Below are positions 1-8,324 of a stretch of DNA of 64,000 nt, piece after piece. A program made the translations under genes and the position numbers. This DNA comes from Alphaproteobacteria bacterium (GTDB lineage Bacteria; Pseudomonadota; Alphaproteobacteria; Micropepsales; Micropepsaceae): the NCBI GenBank assembly GCA_947467345.1, contig CANIHD010000006.1, positions 62,001 through 126,000 of the forward strand, in the 5' to 3' direction. The stretch's first letter is position 1; each line of letters starts with the position of its first letter. The notes under the pieces were generated by a model, which saw only the letters and a list, made by a program, of their open reading frames with translations, searched no databases and was not told where the DNA came from.

Positions 1-84
1 GATGGAACGCATGCCCGGAGGGCGACGAGGAATTGTCAGACCAGGACGCGGCCACCGGGACACCCCGCCCGACGATTTACAAAC

Positions 85-272
85 CTGTTCACGGCAGGTC
101 TCCTGGCTTCGCGGGTCGGTGCCGTCATCCCGTCTCCCCAGCAACGCGCCAGTGACCGATGGACGAAGACTCGCCACGTACAGTTGCGGGGGCAGCCCCG
201 GCTCAGCGGGCCTAGCCACCTTCCAGGTTCCCTCTTAGCCCCGGATGTTGCGTTTCCGGAGACCGTGAACAC
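85..272 (-). promoter_or_regulatory. Cobalamin (B12) riboswitch
   Basis: The minus strand carries the B12 box AGCCAGGAGACCTGCC exactly (93-108), the conserved core GGGGCTGCCCCCGCAACTGT, and GTCACTGG in the place of the usual GCCACTG. The closing P1 stem is a perfect 8-bp pair, GTTCACGG with CCGTGAAC (263-270 and 87-94). This aptamer family binds adenosyl- or methylcobalamin and usually represses cobalamin uptake or synthesis genes (btuB-type receptors, cob genes, B12-independent isozymes) when B12 is plentiful. The controlled gene lies beyond the left edge; an ATG at 12-10 on the minus strand is a possible start but has no clear ribosome binding site. The identity of the regulated gene cannot be told from this window. 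Confidence 0.93.
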
Positions 273-277
273 CGTAT

Positions 278-305
278 ATAGTAGAGATTGTCAGAAATCC
301 GTCAA
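278..305 (-). promoter_or_regulatory. Promoter of the cobalamin riboswitch transcript
   Basis: On the minus strand, TTGACG (300-305) and TACTAT (278-283) are separated by 16 bases, a good sigma-70 type pair. Transcription would begin around 271-270, which is exactly where the P1 stem of the riboswitch begins. The agreement of the two signals is the main support. Confidence 0.7.
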
Positions 306-438
306 GATATCTTCGAGAAAATATTTTAGAAGCACGCGAAGGAATCGTTGTCCAGAAGCTGAGCGCGAAATCACGCAAAAGCCTAGGGCAAACTAAAAGT
401 TTCGCCCATCAGACCGCTCGGTGTTGAGAGATCAGCTC

Positions 439-1258
439 GGAATTGTCAGGTTAACTGGCTCGGCCGCACAAAATTCCTAATCTAAAAAAGTCACGCATTT
501 GCAGCGGACGCGGCGGCCCACCCGTCCATGGCGGTTGCCCGGAAGGTGCGGAGTGTGCATCGGGAGATCAGGTGACGCTGGACGTTGAAGAGATTGTAGA
601 TGGAACCGTGGATGGATGCGAAGCGCTGTGCCTGGCCTTGCGATTTGAAGCGCTGCATCTTTCGTTCTCGTCGCCGCACAGCGAGATGAGAGTTTTCTGC
701 ACGGTTGTTGTCGCGCAGTCGCCCGGGTCGGTGACGCCGGCGACATCCCAATGTTTCGAGTGCGGCTCCGTAAGAGAGCAGGCCATCGGTCACGAAGTGA
801 TCCGGAACGTAGCCCTGTTTCTTGAGTAATTTCCGTAGCAATCGCAGTGCTGCATGCTTGTTGCGGCGCTTCTGAACGAGAACGTCCAGCACTTCGCCTT
901 CGTCATCGACTGCACGCCACATGAACATGCGTTTGCCATGAATCCTCACGACCATTTCGTCGAGGTGCCAAACAGAACCTGGTCGAGGGCGGGAGCGCCG
1001 TATGTTGGATGCGATCGCCCGCCCAAACTTCTCAGCCCAACACCGCACCGTTTCATACGAAACATCCATCCCGCGCTCGGCGAGAAGATCCTCCACGTCC
1101 CTCAAACTGAGAGTGAATCGGTAATATAGCCAAACGGCCCGGCGGATGACATAGGGTGGAAACCGGTGCCGTTTGAACGAAATCCCAGCCATTCGCCCCT
1201 CCGTTTCCCCTCACCATCGAGGAATCCAGAGACAAGTTAGCGTTAGACTGACAGCACC
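439..1258 (-). mobile_element. IS6-family insertion sequence
   Basis: One transposase gene fills the element. The imperfect terminal inverted repeats are GGAATTGTCAGGTTAAC at 439-455 and, on the other strand, GGTGCTGTCAGTCTAAC ending at 1258 (12 of 17 positions match). They begin with GG and contain the TGT step common at IS6-family ends. The length of about 820 bp is typical of the family. The 8 bases flanking each side (431-438 and 1259-1266) do not match, so no target duplication is visible; this is common after IS6-type cointegrate or adjacent-deletion events. The 273-438 flank on its left is AT-rich apart from the riboswitch promoter and holds no recognisable gene. Confidence 0.85.
491..1192 (-). 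CDS. IS6-family DDE transposase
   Basis: The protein has 233 residues, the usual length for IS6/IS26-type transposases. It opens with the family's FKRHRFPPYVIRRAVWLYYRF segment, followed by an HTH-like part (SLRDVEDLLAERG, SYETVRCW). The catalytic triad is visible as D78 (WHLDEM), D136 (FVTDGLLSY) and E166 (RAENSH). The enzyme catalyses replicative transposition of the surrounding element. No frameshift or internal stop is present, so it may still be active. The reading frame starts at the ATG 67 bases inside the right end of the element, which is normal spacing. Confidence 0.93.
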   Translation of the reverse strand: MAGISFKRHRFPPYVIRRAVWLYYRFTLSLRDVEDLLAERGMDVSYETVRCWAEKFGRAIASNIRRSRPRPGSVWHLDEMVVRIHGKRMFMWRAVDDEGEVLDVLVQKRRNKHAALRLLRKLLKKQGYVPDHFVTDGLLSYGAALETLGCRRRHRPGRLRDNNRAENSHLAVRRRERKMQRFKSQGQAQRFASIHGSIYNLFNVQRHLISRCTLRTFRATAMDGWAAASAANA

Positions 1259-1605
1259 CGGACTGGCCCTTCATGAAGCCCCCTGCTCCGGATCGGTTCA
1301 TCTTGCTTCGTCCTGTTTTCAAGTTCGCCTAATATATACACCAAATCGCGTGTATTTAATAGCCAGCAAGGTCGAGCCTAAAAATCAGGCCCATTCGTGT
1401 GGCTGACCTATCTCAATATCGACCCCACCCCGTCGAAGGCGAGGGGGGGGGCGGGGGGTGACATGTTTAGCCCCTGCCTTTTAGGCCGGTTGTGTTCTAG
1501 CTTGGGGAAACCAGCCGCTTACATTCTAAAAAGCGGGTATAAAAGCGGGTATAGATTACCTGTGCCGTTTTTATATAGTAATTATATCAAAGGGTTAGTT
1601 ACCAA
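1259..1605. other. AT-rich intergenic stretch between the IS and trpG
   Basis: No gene is supported here. The base composition changes sharply: 1320-1400 and 1540-1600 are AT-rich in an otherwise GC-rich segment. A run of nine G, one C and six G occurs at about 1445-1460, and a perfect 12-base tandem repeat at 1529-1552. In related alphaproteobacteria the gene upstream of trpG is usually trpE, which is absent. The stretch looks like the scar of a rearrangement next to the insertion sequence. It must also hold the promoter of the trp genes, but I cannot place it with confidence. Confidence 0.6.
1529..1552. repeat. Perfect 12-bp tandem repeat
   Basis: AAAAGCGGGTAT occurs twice, head to tail and without a mismatch, 54 bases before the trpG start. 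It may be a duplicated operator half or a replication slippage product; nothing in the sequence decides between these. Confidence 0.8.
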
Positions 1606-2190
1606 GTGCTTCTGCTAATCGATAATTACGACAGCTTCACCTACAACCTCTTCCATTACCTCAGCGAACTGGGGGAAGCCGTTGAAGTTGTGCGGAATGA
1701 TGAGATCTCCACCGCGCAAGCGCTGAGCATGCGCCCGGCCAATATCGTCATTTCGCCGGGGCCGTGCGATCCGGACCGCGCCGGCATTTGCCTCGACCTC
1801 ATCCGTACCGCGAATGGCAGCGTCCCCATTCTCGGCGTCTGTCTCGGACACCAAGCCATCGGCCAGGCCTATGGCGGAAACGTGGTGCGCGCGCCGCAGC
1901 CGATGCACGGCAAGCTCTCGCGCATTCACCACGGCGGCGAAAGCGTATTTCGCGGGCTAGAAGATGGCTTTCAGGCGACCCGTTACCATTCACTGGTGGT
2001 CGATCGCGCCACCCTACCGGCGTCGTTGGAAGTGACGGCTGAAACCGATGATGGTCTCATCATGGGGCTGCGCCACAAAACGCACCCGGTTCACGGCGTG
2101 CAATTCCATCCGGAAAGTATCGCCTCCGAGCACGGGCATGCGCTGCTGAAGAATTTCTTGCGCGCTAGCCGCGCCCGCACGCACGTATGA
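1606..2190 (+). CDS. trpG: Anthranilate synthase component II (glutamine amidotransferase)
   Basis: This class I glutamine amidotransferase subunit supplies ammonia to TrpE for anthranilate synthesis, the first step of tryptophan biosynthesis. The N-terminus (LLLIDNYDSFTYNL) is diagnostic. The catalytic triad is C79 (GVCLGHQ), H168 and E170 (QFHPE). The start is GTG, with CAAAGGG about 12 bases upstream. The stop overlaps the start of trpD (ATGA), so the two are translationally coupled. The paralogous role in folate synthesis (PabA) cannot be excluded and such proteins are often dual-purpose, but position next to trpD and trpC favours TrpG. The usual upstream partner trpE is missing here. Confidence 0.95.
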   Translation: MLLLIDNYDSFTYNLFHYLSELGEAVEVVRNDEISTAQALSMRPANIVISPGPCDPDRAGICLDLIRTANGSVPILGVCLGHQAIGQAYGGNVVRAPQPMHGKLSRIHHGGESVFRGLEDGFQATRYHSLVVDRATLPASLEVTAETDDGLIMGLRHKTHPVHGVQFHPESIASEHGHALLKNFLRASRARTHV

Positions 2191-3215
2191 GCGACGACGA
2201 CATTCTCGGGCTCACGCGAAAATTGGCGGCGCATGGCATGCTCAGCGCCGCCGAAGCGACGCAGCTTTTCACCGCAATGATGGAAGGAAGCGTCGGGCAG
2301 ATTCGCGCGGCGTCCATCCTCACCGCCCTCGCCTTGCGCGACCCCACAGTCGACGAAATCGTCGGCGGTGCGCGCGCCATGCGTACACATGCGCTCGCCG
2401 TGACGGCGCCGGCGAACGCGATCGATCTGTGCGGCACCGGCGGCGACAATCACGGTACGCTCAATATTTCCACGGCCGTTTCGTTTGTTGTCGCGGGCTG
2501 CGGCGTGCCGGTGGCCAAACACGGCAACCGCGCCATGTCGTCACGAACGGGAGCCGCGGATGTGTTGGAATCGCTTGGCGTTGCGTTGGCGCTGAAACCG
2601 GGCGGCGCCGAGGCATGCCTCGCGGAAGCAGGATTGTGTTTTCTGTTTGCGCAGGCGCATCACCCCGCCATGCGTCATGTCGGACCCGTGCGCAAAGAAC
2701 TCGGCTTTCGCACCATCTTCAATCTCCTCGGGCCACTCTCCAATCCGGCGGGCGTGAAACGTCAATTGCTGGGCGTCTATCAGAGCACCTGGGCCGAGCC
2801 GTTCGCGCGCGTGCTGAAGCAGCTTGGCACCGAAAAGGCCTGGGTCGTTCACGGCGCCGACGGGCTCGATGAAATTTCCATTGCCAGCAATACCCATGTC
2901 GCGGCCCTTGAGGACGGACATATTCGTTCCTTCAATGTAACGCCTGAAGAAGCTGGGCTGGAACGCGCGCCTTTGACCGCCATCAAAGGCGGCGCGGCGG
3001 AAGACAACGCGAAGGCTGTCGGCGCGCTACTTGCCGGCAGCAAAGGCGCCTATCGCGATATTGTGCTTCTCAACGCCGCAGCCGCTTTGATCGTCTCTGA
3101 TAAGGCCACGTCACTGCGCGAAGGCGTAGGACTCGCGGAAGGTTCCATCGACAGCGGCGTTGCCGCGCGGTCGCTGGAAAATTTGGTTCGCATTTCACGC
3201 GAATACGCTGCATGA
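2187..3215 (+). CDS. trpD: Anthranilate phosphoribosyltransferase
   Basis: The enzyme joins anthranilate to PRPP, giving phosphoribosylanthranilate. At 342 residues it has the normal family length. Signature parts are visible: the PRPP-binding loop [17 protein letters not shown], the [21 protein letters not shown] segment and the [13 protein letters not shown] anthranilate-site region. It overlaps trpG by four bases upstream and trpC by four bases downstream, so the three are one translational unit. Confidence 0.97.
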   Translation: MSDDDILGLTRKLAAHGMLSAAEATQLFTAMMEGSVGQIRAASILTALALRDPTVDEIVGGARAMRTHALAVTAPANAIDLCGTGGDNHGTLNISTAVSFVVAGCGVPVAKHGNRAMSSRTGAADVLESLGVALALKPGGAEACLAEAGLCFLFAQAHHPAMRHVGPVRKELGFRTIFNLLGPLSNPAGVKRQLLGVYQSTWAEPFARVLKQLGTEKAWVVHGADGLDEISIASNTHVAALEDGHIRSFNVTPEEAGLERAPLTAIKGGAAEDNAKAVGALLAGSKGAYRDIVLLNAAAALIVSDKATSLREGVGLAEGSIDSGVAARSLENLVRISREYAA

Positions 3216-4021
3216 GCGAGGGTGATATTCTTTCCCGCATCGCGGCTTATAAAATCCGCGAGATCGCCGAAGCCAAAGCAAGGCACGATCTTCCGAGCTT
3301 ACGCGAGATGGCCCGTAACGCGCCCAAGCCGCGTGGGTTTCGCGCCGCGCTCGAACATGCCAAGGCGGCAAAGCGTCCTGGCCTGATCGCCGAGATCAAG
3401 AAGGCAAGCCCTTCCAAAGGCGTGATCCGAAATGATTTCGATCCGCCCGTGCTGGCGCGCGCCTACGAGAAAGGCGGCGCTTCCTGTCTTTCTGTACTGA
3501 CCGACACGCCGTCGTTTCAAGGCGCGCATGACGATCTGGCCGAAGCACGAAATGCCACGTCGCTGCCGGTGCTGCGCAAGGATTTCATGCTTGAACCCTA
3601 TCAAATCGTGGAATCGCGCGCGCTTGGCGCCGACTGCATCCTCGTCATCATGGCCATGCTAGGAGACGATGTGGCCCACGACCTGCTGGAAACCGCACAT
3701 GAATTCGGCATGGATGCGCTGGTCGAAGTGCATGATGAAACGGAGCTCACCCGCGCTCTGGAACTGGGTGCGGATTTCATCGGCATCAACAACCGCAATT
3801 TGAAGAATTTCGTGACCGATATCCAAACCTCGATCACACTTTCGGCGCGTGTTCCCAAGACCTGCCATGTCGTGGCGGAGAGCGGGCTATCCACCTCCGA
3901 CGATCTTTCGCGCCTTACGGCAGCGGGCATATCAAGCTTCCTGATCGGCGAAAGCCTGATGCGTAAAGCCGATGTGGAAATGGCAACGCATGAACTTCTT
4001 TCTGGCGTGAACATGCGATGA
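3212..4021 (+). CDS. trpC: Indole-3-glycerol-phosphate synthase
   Basis: This TIM-barrel enzyme closes the indole ring from carboxyphenylamino-deoxyribulose phosphate. The 269-residue protein shows the expected motifs in order: [13 protein letters not shown] (beta-1 lysine), LRKDFM (catalytic lysine), INNRNL and AESGL (phosphate binding). There is no fused TrpF domain; trpF, trpB and trpA are not in this window. The ATGA overlap with trpD sets the start. It is followed after 34 bases by moaC, a neighbour order widespread in alphaproteobacteria. Confidence 0.97.
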   Translation: MSEGDILSRIAAYKIREIAEAKARHDLPSLREMARNAPKPRGFRAALEHAKAAKRPGLIAEIKKASPSKGVIRNDFDPPVLARAYEKGGASCLSVLTDTPSFQGAHDDLAEARNATSLPVLRKDFMLEPYQIVESRALGADCILVIMAMLGDDVAHDLLETAHEFGMDALVEVHDETELTRALELGADFIGINNRNLKNFVTDIQTSITLSARVPKTCHVVAESGLSTSDDLSRLTAAGISSFLIGESLMRKADVEMATHELLSGVNMR

Positions 4022-4055
4022 GCTTCAGAGCCTCATCGAGAAGGAAGACTGGATA

Positions 4056-4847
4056 ATGAGCAAGCTCAGCCATCTCGACGAACAGGGCCGCGCATCCATG
4101 GTCGATGTGTCAGACAAAGACGACACCATGCGTACCGCGACGGCCGAAGCCGTGATCGTGTTGTCGCCAGAAGCGTTCGATTTGGTGATTTCCGGCAAGA
4201 TGCCCAAAGGCGATGTCTTCGCCGCCGCACGCCTTGCGGGCATCATGGCGGCCAAGAAAACATCCGAGCTCATTCCGCTCTGCCATCCGCTCGCGCTGTC
4301 GCATGTCGGCGTCGATTTCGCGCCCGATGCGGACCGCCACGCGATCGCCATCACGACCTCGGCGAAAACCAAAGGGCCGACCGGTGTCGAAATGGAAGCG
4401 CTGACTGCCGCCAGCGTTGCTGCGCTCACCATTTACGACATGATCAAAGCGGTGGATCGCAGCGCGCGCATCGAAGCTATCCGCATATTGTCCAAAGCCG
4501 GCGGCAAAAGCGGCACCTACGCTTTACCGGAGAAAGAGCGTCCTGCTCCTGGCCCCGTCGCGCAAACACGCGGAGGCCGCAGATCGGCGCCGCGCATATT
4601 GATGGGCGAAGTCGCCGCCGTCCGCGCCGCACCAATAGCCCATGCCGAACGCGACGCCTTACGCGCGTTCATGCTTGAGCGGCGCTTGCGCGTCTCCGAT
4701 TGGGCGAAATCGGCGAATGTACCGTCGAACGAGATCTATGGATTCTTAAGCGGGCGCGCCCGTTCGATTTCGGAGGAGTCCGCCAAGAATCTTGCGCGCG
4801 CCGCGCGTGCGACCGTGGCGGACATGTTCAGCAAAAAGAAAAGCTGA
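4056..4847 (+). CDS. moaC: Cyclic pyranopterin monophosphate synthase MoaC fused to an HTH-like C-terminal domain
   Basis: Residues 1-160 are a full MoaC, which converts the MoaA product to cyclic pyranopterin monophosphate in molybdenum cofactor synthesis. Conserved residues stand at the standard places: K51 (PKGDVF), CHP at 76-78, E112/E114 (VEMEALTAAS), D128 and K131. MoaC is normally about 160 residues, but here the chain continues through a basic, proline-rich linker (161-197) into about 60 residues. Those residues (LRVSDWAKSANVPSNEIYGF, then SISEESAKNLARAARATVADMF) read like an XRE/Cro-type helix-turn-helix. The frame is open throughout and moeA begins at its stop codon, so the fusion is not an obvious sequencing artefact. 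The role of the tail is unknown; autoregulation is a guess. Confidence 0.93.
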   Translation: MSKLSHLDEQGRASMVDVSDKDDTMRTATAEAVIVLSPEAFDLVISGKMPKGDVFAAARLAGIMAAKKTSELIPLCHPLALSHVGVDFAPDADRHAIAITTSAKTKGPTGVEMEALTAASVAALTIYDMIKAVDRSARIEAIRILSKAGGKSGTYALPEKERPAPGPVAQTRGGRRSAPRILMGEVAAVRAAPIAHAERDALRAFMLERRLRVSDWAKSANVPSNEIYGFLSGRARSISEESAKNLARAARATVADMFSKKKS

Positions 4848-6043
4848 TGCTCTCCGTCGACGAAGCCGCTGGGCACATCGCCGCCGGGTTTCCGAGACGT
4901 GAGGCTGAGCGTGTGTCTATCGCCAAAGCAGCGGGCCGCGTTTTGGCTGAAGACATGTTCGCGACCACAGATCAGCCGCCAGCGCCGATGTCGGCGATGG
5001 ATGGCTACGCGGTGCGCGCGGCCGACGTAGCGGACGTGCCGAAACAATTGCGTGTTGTCGGGTCATCTCCCGCCGGGCGACCGTTCAGCGGCAGATTGAA
5101 TAGCGGCGAAGCCGTGCGCATCTTCACCGGCGGGGTCGTTCCCGAAGGCGCCGATTCCATTGTCATACAAGAAGACACCAACTCCTCGGAGGGCGCCGTG
5201 ATTGTCCGCGAGGCGCCGGATGCGGGGCAGCACGTGCGCCCCAAGGGTCTCGATTTTTCGGCGGGCACGCCGCTCGCCGCGGCGGGGCGGAGATTATCTG
5301 CGCGCGATGTCTCGCTTCTTGCCGCCGCCAATTTTGCCGAACTTTCCGTCGTGCGCCGTCCGCGCGTGGCACTGGTGGCCACAGGCGATGAGCTTTCGCG
5401 CCCGGGCGAAAAACGCAACGCCGGCGGCATAGTGGCGTCATCTACCTTTGCGCTGGCAGCGATGGTGGAGAAATGGGGCGGCATTGTCGACGACATCGGC
5501 ATATTGCCCGACCGCGCCGAAGCCTTCGCCGAACTTCCTCAGCGCACGCACGGCGCCGACCTGATCGTTACGCAAGGCGGCGCCTCGGTCGGCGACCACG
5601 ATCTGGTGCAAAGCGCGTTGAAGCCCCACGGCTTCGTTCTCGATTTCTGGAAAATCGCCATGCGCCCCGGCAAGCCGCTGATCTTCGGTCGGCTGAATGA
5701 AACACCGCTCCTTGGCCTGCCGGGCAATCCGGTGTCCGCGATGGTGTGCGCATTGCTTTTCCTGCGCCCGGCCATTGCGGCGATGCTGGGCACGCCTTAC
5801 ACGCCCGCCATCGAGCGCATGCGCCTCGCCGCGCCGCTCAAAGCCAACGGCATTCGCCAGGATTATGTCCGTACACGGATCGTATCGCGCGCCGACGGTC
5901 GCTACGCTGAACCATTCGCGATGCAGGATTCGTCTATGCAAAAGATTTTCGCCGAGGCCGATGGTCTTATAGTGCGCAAAATTGGCGCGCCTGCGGCAAA
6001 GGCCGGCGACGACGTGGACGTGCTTCTTCTGAATGAAGCGTAA
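4847..6043 (+). CDS. moeA: Molybdopterin molybdenumtransferase
   Basis: MoeA inserts molybdate into adenylated molybdopterin, the last step of molybdenum cofactor assembly. The 398-residue product has PMSAMDGYAV near residue 50, the central NAGGIVASSTFAL segment, the molybdopterin-binding TQGGASVGDHD motif and ALLGLPGNPVSAMV. I chose the ATG that shares its A with the moaC stop (TGATG); the frame stays open upstream to 4700, but that part lies inside moaC and has no homology. It is translationally coupled to moaC. The convergent VOC gene ends six bases away. Confidence 0.96.
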   Translation: MLSVDEAAGHIAAGFPRREAERVSIAKAAGRVLAEDMFATTDQPPAPMSAMDGYAVRAADVADVPKQLRVVGSSPAGRPFSGRLNSGEAVRIFTGGVVPEGADSIVIQEDTNSSEGAVIVREAPDAGQHVRPKGLDFSAGTPLAAAGRRLSARDVSLLAAANFAELSVVRRPRVALVATGDELSRPGEKRNAGGIVASSTFALAAMVEKWGGIVDDIGILPDRAEAFAELPQRTHGADLIVTQGGASVGDHDLVQSALKPHGFVLDFWKIAMRPGKPLIFGRLNETPLLGLPGNPVSAMVCALLFLRPAIAAMLGTPYTPAIERMRLAAPLKANGIRQDYVRTRIVSRADGRYAEPFAMQDSSMQKIFAEADGLIVRKIGAPAAKAGDDVDVLLLNEA

Positions 6044-6049
6044 GGCTCG

Positions 6050-6475
6050 CTAATCCGGAATCCGGATGCTGCCGTCTTCAGCCACCGCAAAACCCGGGTT
6101 CCAGGCCAGCTCCCAAAGAAATCCATCGGGGTCGGAGAAATAGGCCGTATAACCGCCCCAGAAAACCTCTTGGGCTTCGCGGGTGATTTTCGCGCCGGCT
6201 TCCACTGCCTTCTGCAAAATAATATCCACCTCATCCCGGCTGCGCGTGTTGTAGGCCAGGGCAACCCGCCCCGGGCCATCGCCGCCGATCTCAATTCCAG
6301 AATCTTTGGCGAGTTCCTCGCGCGGCCATAGAGCCAGCGCCATGCCACCAGTCTGATAAAAGGCGACCCCGTCCGCCGCCTTCATGGCCCGCTTCCAGCC
6401 GAGCCTCTCATAGAAGGCGGAGGACCGCGCCAGGTCGGTAACTCCAAGGGTAACCAAGCTGATTCGCTGTTCCAT
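6050..6475 (-). CDS. VOC (glyoxalase/bleomycin-resistance) family protein
   Basis: The protein has 141 residues and a single vicinal-oxygen-chelate fold: it begins MEQRISLVTLGVTDLARSSA, the usual beta-1/alpha-1 start, and contains the later EVFWGGYTAYFSDPDGFLWELAWNP pattern with the metal-ligand glutamate. Proteins of this type act as isomerases, dioxygenases or drug-sequestering proteins, and the substrate cannot be inferred. Its start faces lexA, and the LexA box at 6514-6528 is 39 bases upstream, so damage control of this gene is possible. A longer frame runs upstream to 6712 but enters lexA and is not believable. Confidence 0.85.
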   Translation of the reverse strand: MEQRISLVTLGVTDLARSSAFYERLGWKRAMKAADGVAFYQTGGMALALWPREELAKDSGIEIGGDGPGRVALAYNTRSRDEVDIILQKAVEAGAKITREAQEVFWGGYTAYFSDPDGFLWELAWNPGFAVAEDGSIRIPD

Positions 6476-6513
6476 CGGCCAACTCCTTCTGCACTTCGAT
6501 TGACGCGGAGTGG

Positions 6514-6528
6514 GAACCAAAGTAGAAC
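6514..6528. promoter_or_regulatory. LexA operator (SOS box), GAAC-N7-GAAC
   Basis: GAAC CAAAGTA GAAC is a perfect match to the alphaproteobacterial LexA site, two GAAC (or GTTC) words spaced by seven bases. It lies 48 bases before the lexA start and 39 bases before the divergent VOC gene, so it can serve both. Autoregulation of lexA is established for the group. Confidence 0.88.
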
Positions 6529-6575
6529 GATTCGCAAGTGTTTTGGCTTTGTTCGCCGAGTTTGGGGGGGAAGCG

Positions 6576-7331
6576 ATGCTGACGAAGAAGCAATATGAGT
6601 TGCTGATGTTCATCCACGAGCGGGTGCGCGAATCCGGGGTTCCGCCGTCCTTCGACGAGATGAAAGACGCCCTCGACCTGAAATCCAAATCCGGCATCCA
6701 CCGACTGATCACCGCTCTCGAGGAGCGCGGCTACATTCGGCGCTTGGAGAAGCGCGCACGTGCCCTGGAAATCGTGCGCCTCCCCGACAACGCCGAAGGC
6801 GTGCGCCCCGCGGCCACGCGCATCCAAGCTCAGCGCCTTGCCAGCACCGCCATGCGCGGACGTGTGGAGCCCCGGCCTGAAAGCCGCATCCCCACGGATT
6901 CGCGCGCGGCCACTTCGGGACCGCGTCGAGCCAGCCAGGACAATGACGGATCGCTCTCCATTCCGCTGGTCGGGCGCATCGCCGCCGGCACGCCCATCGA
7001 GGCGCTGCAGAACCGCATGTCGGACATTTCGGTACCCGCCAGCCTTCTTTCCAGCGGCGAGCATTACGCGCTCGAAGTCACCGGCGATTCCATGATCAAT
7101 GCCGGCATATTGGATGGCGACACAGTCGTGATCCGCAAAGTCGAGTCGGCCAATAACGGCGACATCGTGGTGGCGCTGGTGGACGAAAACGAGGCCACGT
7201 TGAAGCGGCTTCGCCGGCGCGGCGATTCCATCGCATTAGAAGCCGCCAACCCGGCCTATGAAACGCGGCTCTATGGTTCGGACCGTGTGCGCATCCAGGG
7301 AACCTTGGTGGGCTTGATCCGGCGTTATTAG
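6576..7331 (+). CDS. lexA: LexA repressor, SOS regulator and self-cleaving protease
   Basis: LexA represses DNA-damage genes and cleaves itself when bound to RecA filaments. The 251-residue protein has an N-terminal winged helix ([40 protein letters not shown]), a long linker (about 70-125), and an S24 peptidase domain. The A137-G138 scissile bond (GRIAAGTP), S172 (GDSM) and K210 of the catalytic dyad are all present. The start was set at the ATG before LTKKQ, preceded by a GGGGGGG-AAGCG ribosome binding site. An upstream extension to 6510 would run through its own operator. Confidence 0.97.
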   Translation: MLTKKQYELLMFIHERVRESGVPPSFDEMKDALDLKSKSGIHRLITALEERGYIRRLEKRARALEIVRLPDNAEGVRPAATRIQAQRLASTAMRGRVEPRPESRIPTDSRAATSGPRRASQDNDGSLSIPLVGRIAAGTPIEALQNRMSDISVPASLLSSGEHYALEVTGDSMINAGILDGDTVVIRKVESANNGDIVVALVDENEATLKRLRRRGDSIALEAANPAYETRLYGSDRVRIQGTLVGLIRRY

Positions 7332-7354
7332 GCATGCGCTAAAATCGCAATCTG

Positions 7355-8317
7355 ATGATTAAGGATTCCAACGCCATTCTCTTCGTCCATATTGGTCCCA
7401 CGCTGCCGCCATGGCTGGGCGAGGCTTTGCACCAAGCGCGCATTTTCAATCGCGCGCCCATCTATCTGGTGGCGGAGAAGAGCGCACTCGATGCGATAGA
7501 GCTTCCCGCCGAACTGAACATCACCGCCCTCCATCTTGAAGCGGTTCCCATATCGGAAAAGCACAAGACCTTCCGGCGCATCTCGCCGATGGACACGAGT
7601 TTCGCCGAGGGTTTCTGGACCTTCACAACGGAGCGGTTCTTCGTCGTCGAAAGCGCCATGCGCCTTTTCGGCCTGCGCAATGTTCTGCATCTCGAAAACG
7701 ATGTTCTTCTCTATTGCGACATCGCGCGCCTGACTCCGATATTGGCCAGGCTCTACTCGGGCGTCGCCAGCACCTTCATCAATGACGGGCTGTGCGTGCC
7801 GGGGTTGGTCTATATTCCCGATGTTGGCGCAGCGGCGCGGCTGACGCGCGCGCTTCTTGGTGCTTTGGAAGCAGCGATCCGCGCGGCACCGACGCTCGCA
7901 CAATGCCAGCAGACCAATGACATGACTTTGCTGGGAATGCTGCGTGCCGAGGGCGCCTATCTCATCGACCATTTGCCGATCGTGCCGCCCGACTATCCTG
8001 CGCCACTGCGCAGCGAACTGGGGCATGTGCCGGCGGATCCGTCGCGCTATTCGGCACATTTTGACGCGCTGAATTACATCTTCGATGGCGCGGCGCTCGG
8101 CCAATATTTCGGCGGCGTCGACCCACGAAACGCCCCGCCCCCATCAAACGGCTTCGTCAATCCGAGCACCGTGTTCGATCCGCGCTTGCTCAATCCGCAT
8201 ATGATTTCCGACAACGAGGGACGAAAAATTCCTGTCGTGGAAACGGCGAGCGGCATTGTCCGCGTTGCCAATCTTCATATGCATTCGAAAGATCTGCGCC
8301 CCTTTATGTCGGTGTGA
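7355..8317 (+). CDS. Putative glycosyltransferase-like protein
   Basis: This 320-residue soluble protein has no signal peptide. An early strand-helix unit (AILFVHIGPTLPPWLGEAL) and an acidic motif after a hydrophobic strand (NVLHLENDVLLYCD, around residue 110) resemble the DxD metal site of GT-A glycosyltransferases; TNDMTLLGML and a later NLHMHSK histidine motif fit the same reading. The family assignment is by pattern only. It stands between lexA and comEC, where most relatives have nothing, and starts 23 bases after lexA, so it may be cotranscribed. The ribosome binding site is weak. Confidence 0.6.
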   Translation: MIKDSNAILFVHIGPTLPPWLGEALHQARIFNRAPIYLVAEKSALDAIELPAELNITALHLEAVPISEKHKTFRRISPMDTSFAEGFWTFTTERFFVVESAMRLFGLRNVLHLENDVLLYCDIARLTPILARLYSGVASTFINDGLCVPGLVYIPDVGAAARLTRALLGALEAAIRAAPTLAQCQQTNDMTLLGMLRAEGAYLIDHLPIVPPDYPAPLRSELGHVPADPSRYSAHFDALNYIFDGAALGQYFGGVDPRNAPPPSNGFVNPSTVFDPRLLNPHMISDNEGRKIPVVETASGIVRVANLHMHSKDLRPFMSV

Positions 8318-8324
8318 TAGCGGC

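Noticed and set aside
1-12. Start of the riboswitch-controlled gene at 12 on the minus strand
   Set aside because: Only four codons are visible and there is no convincing ribosome binding site, so it cannot be supported.
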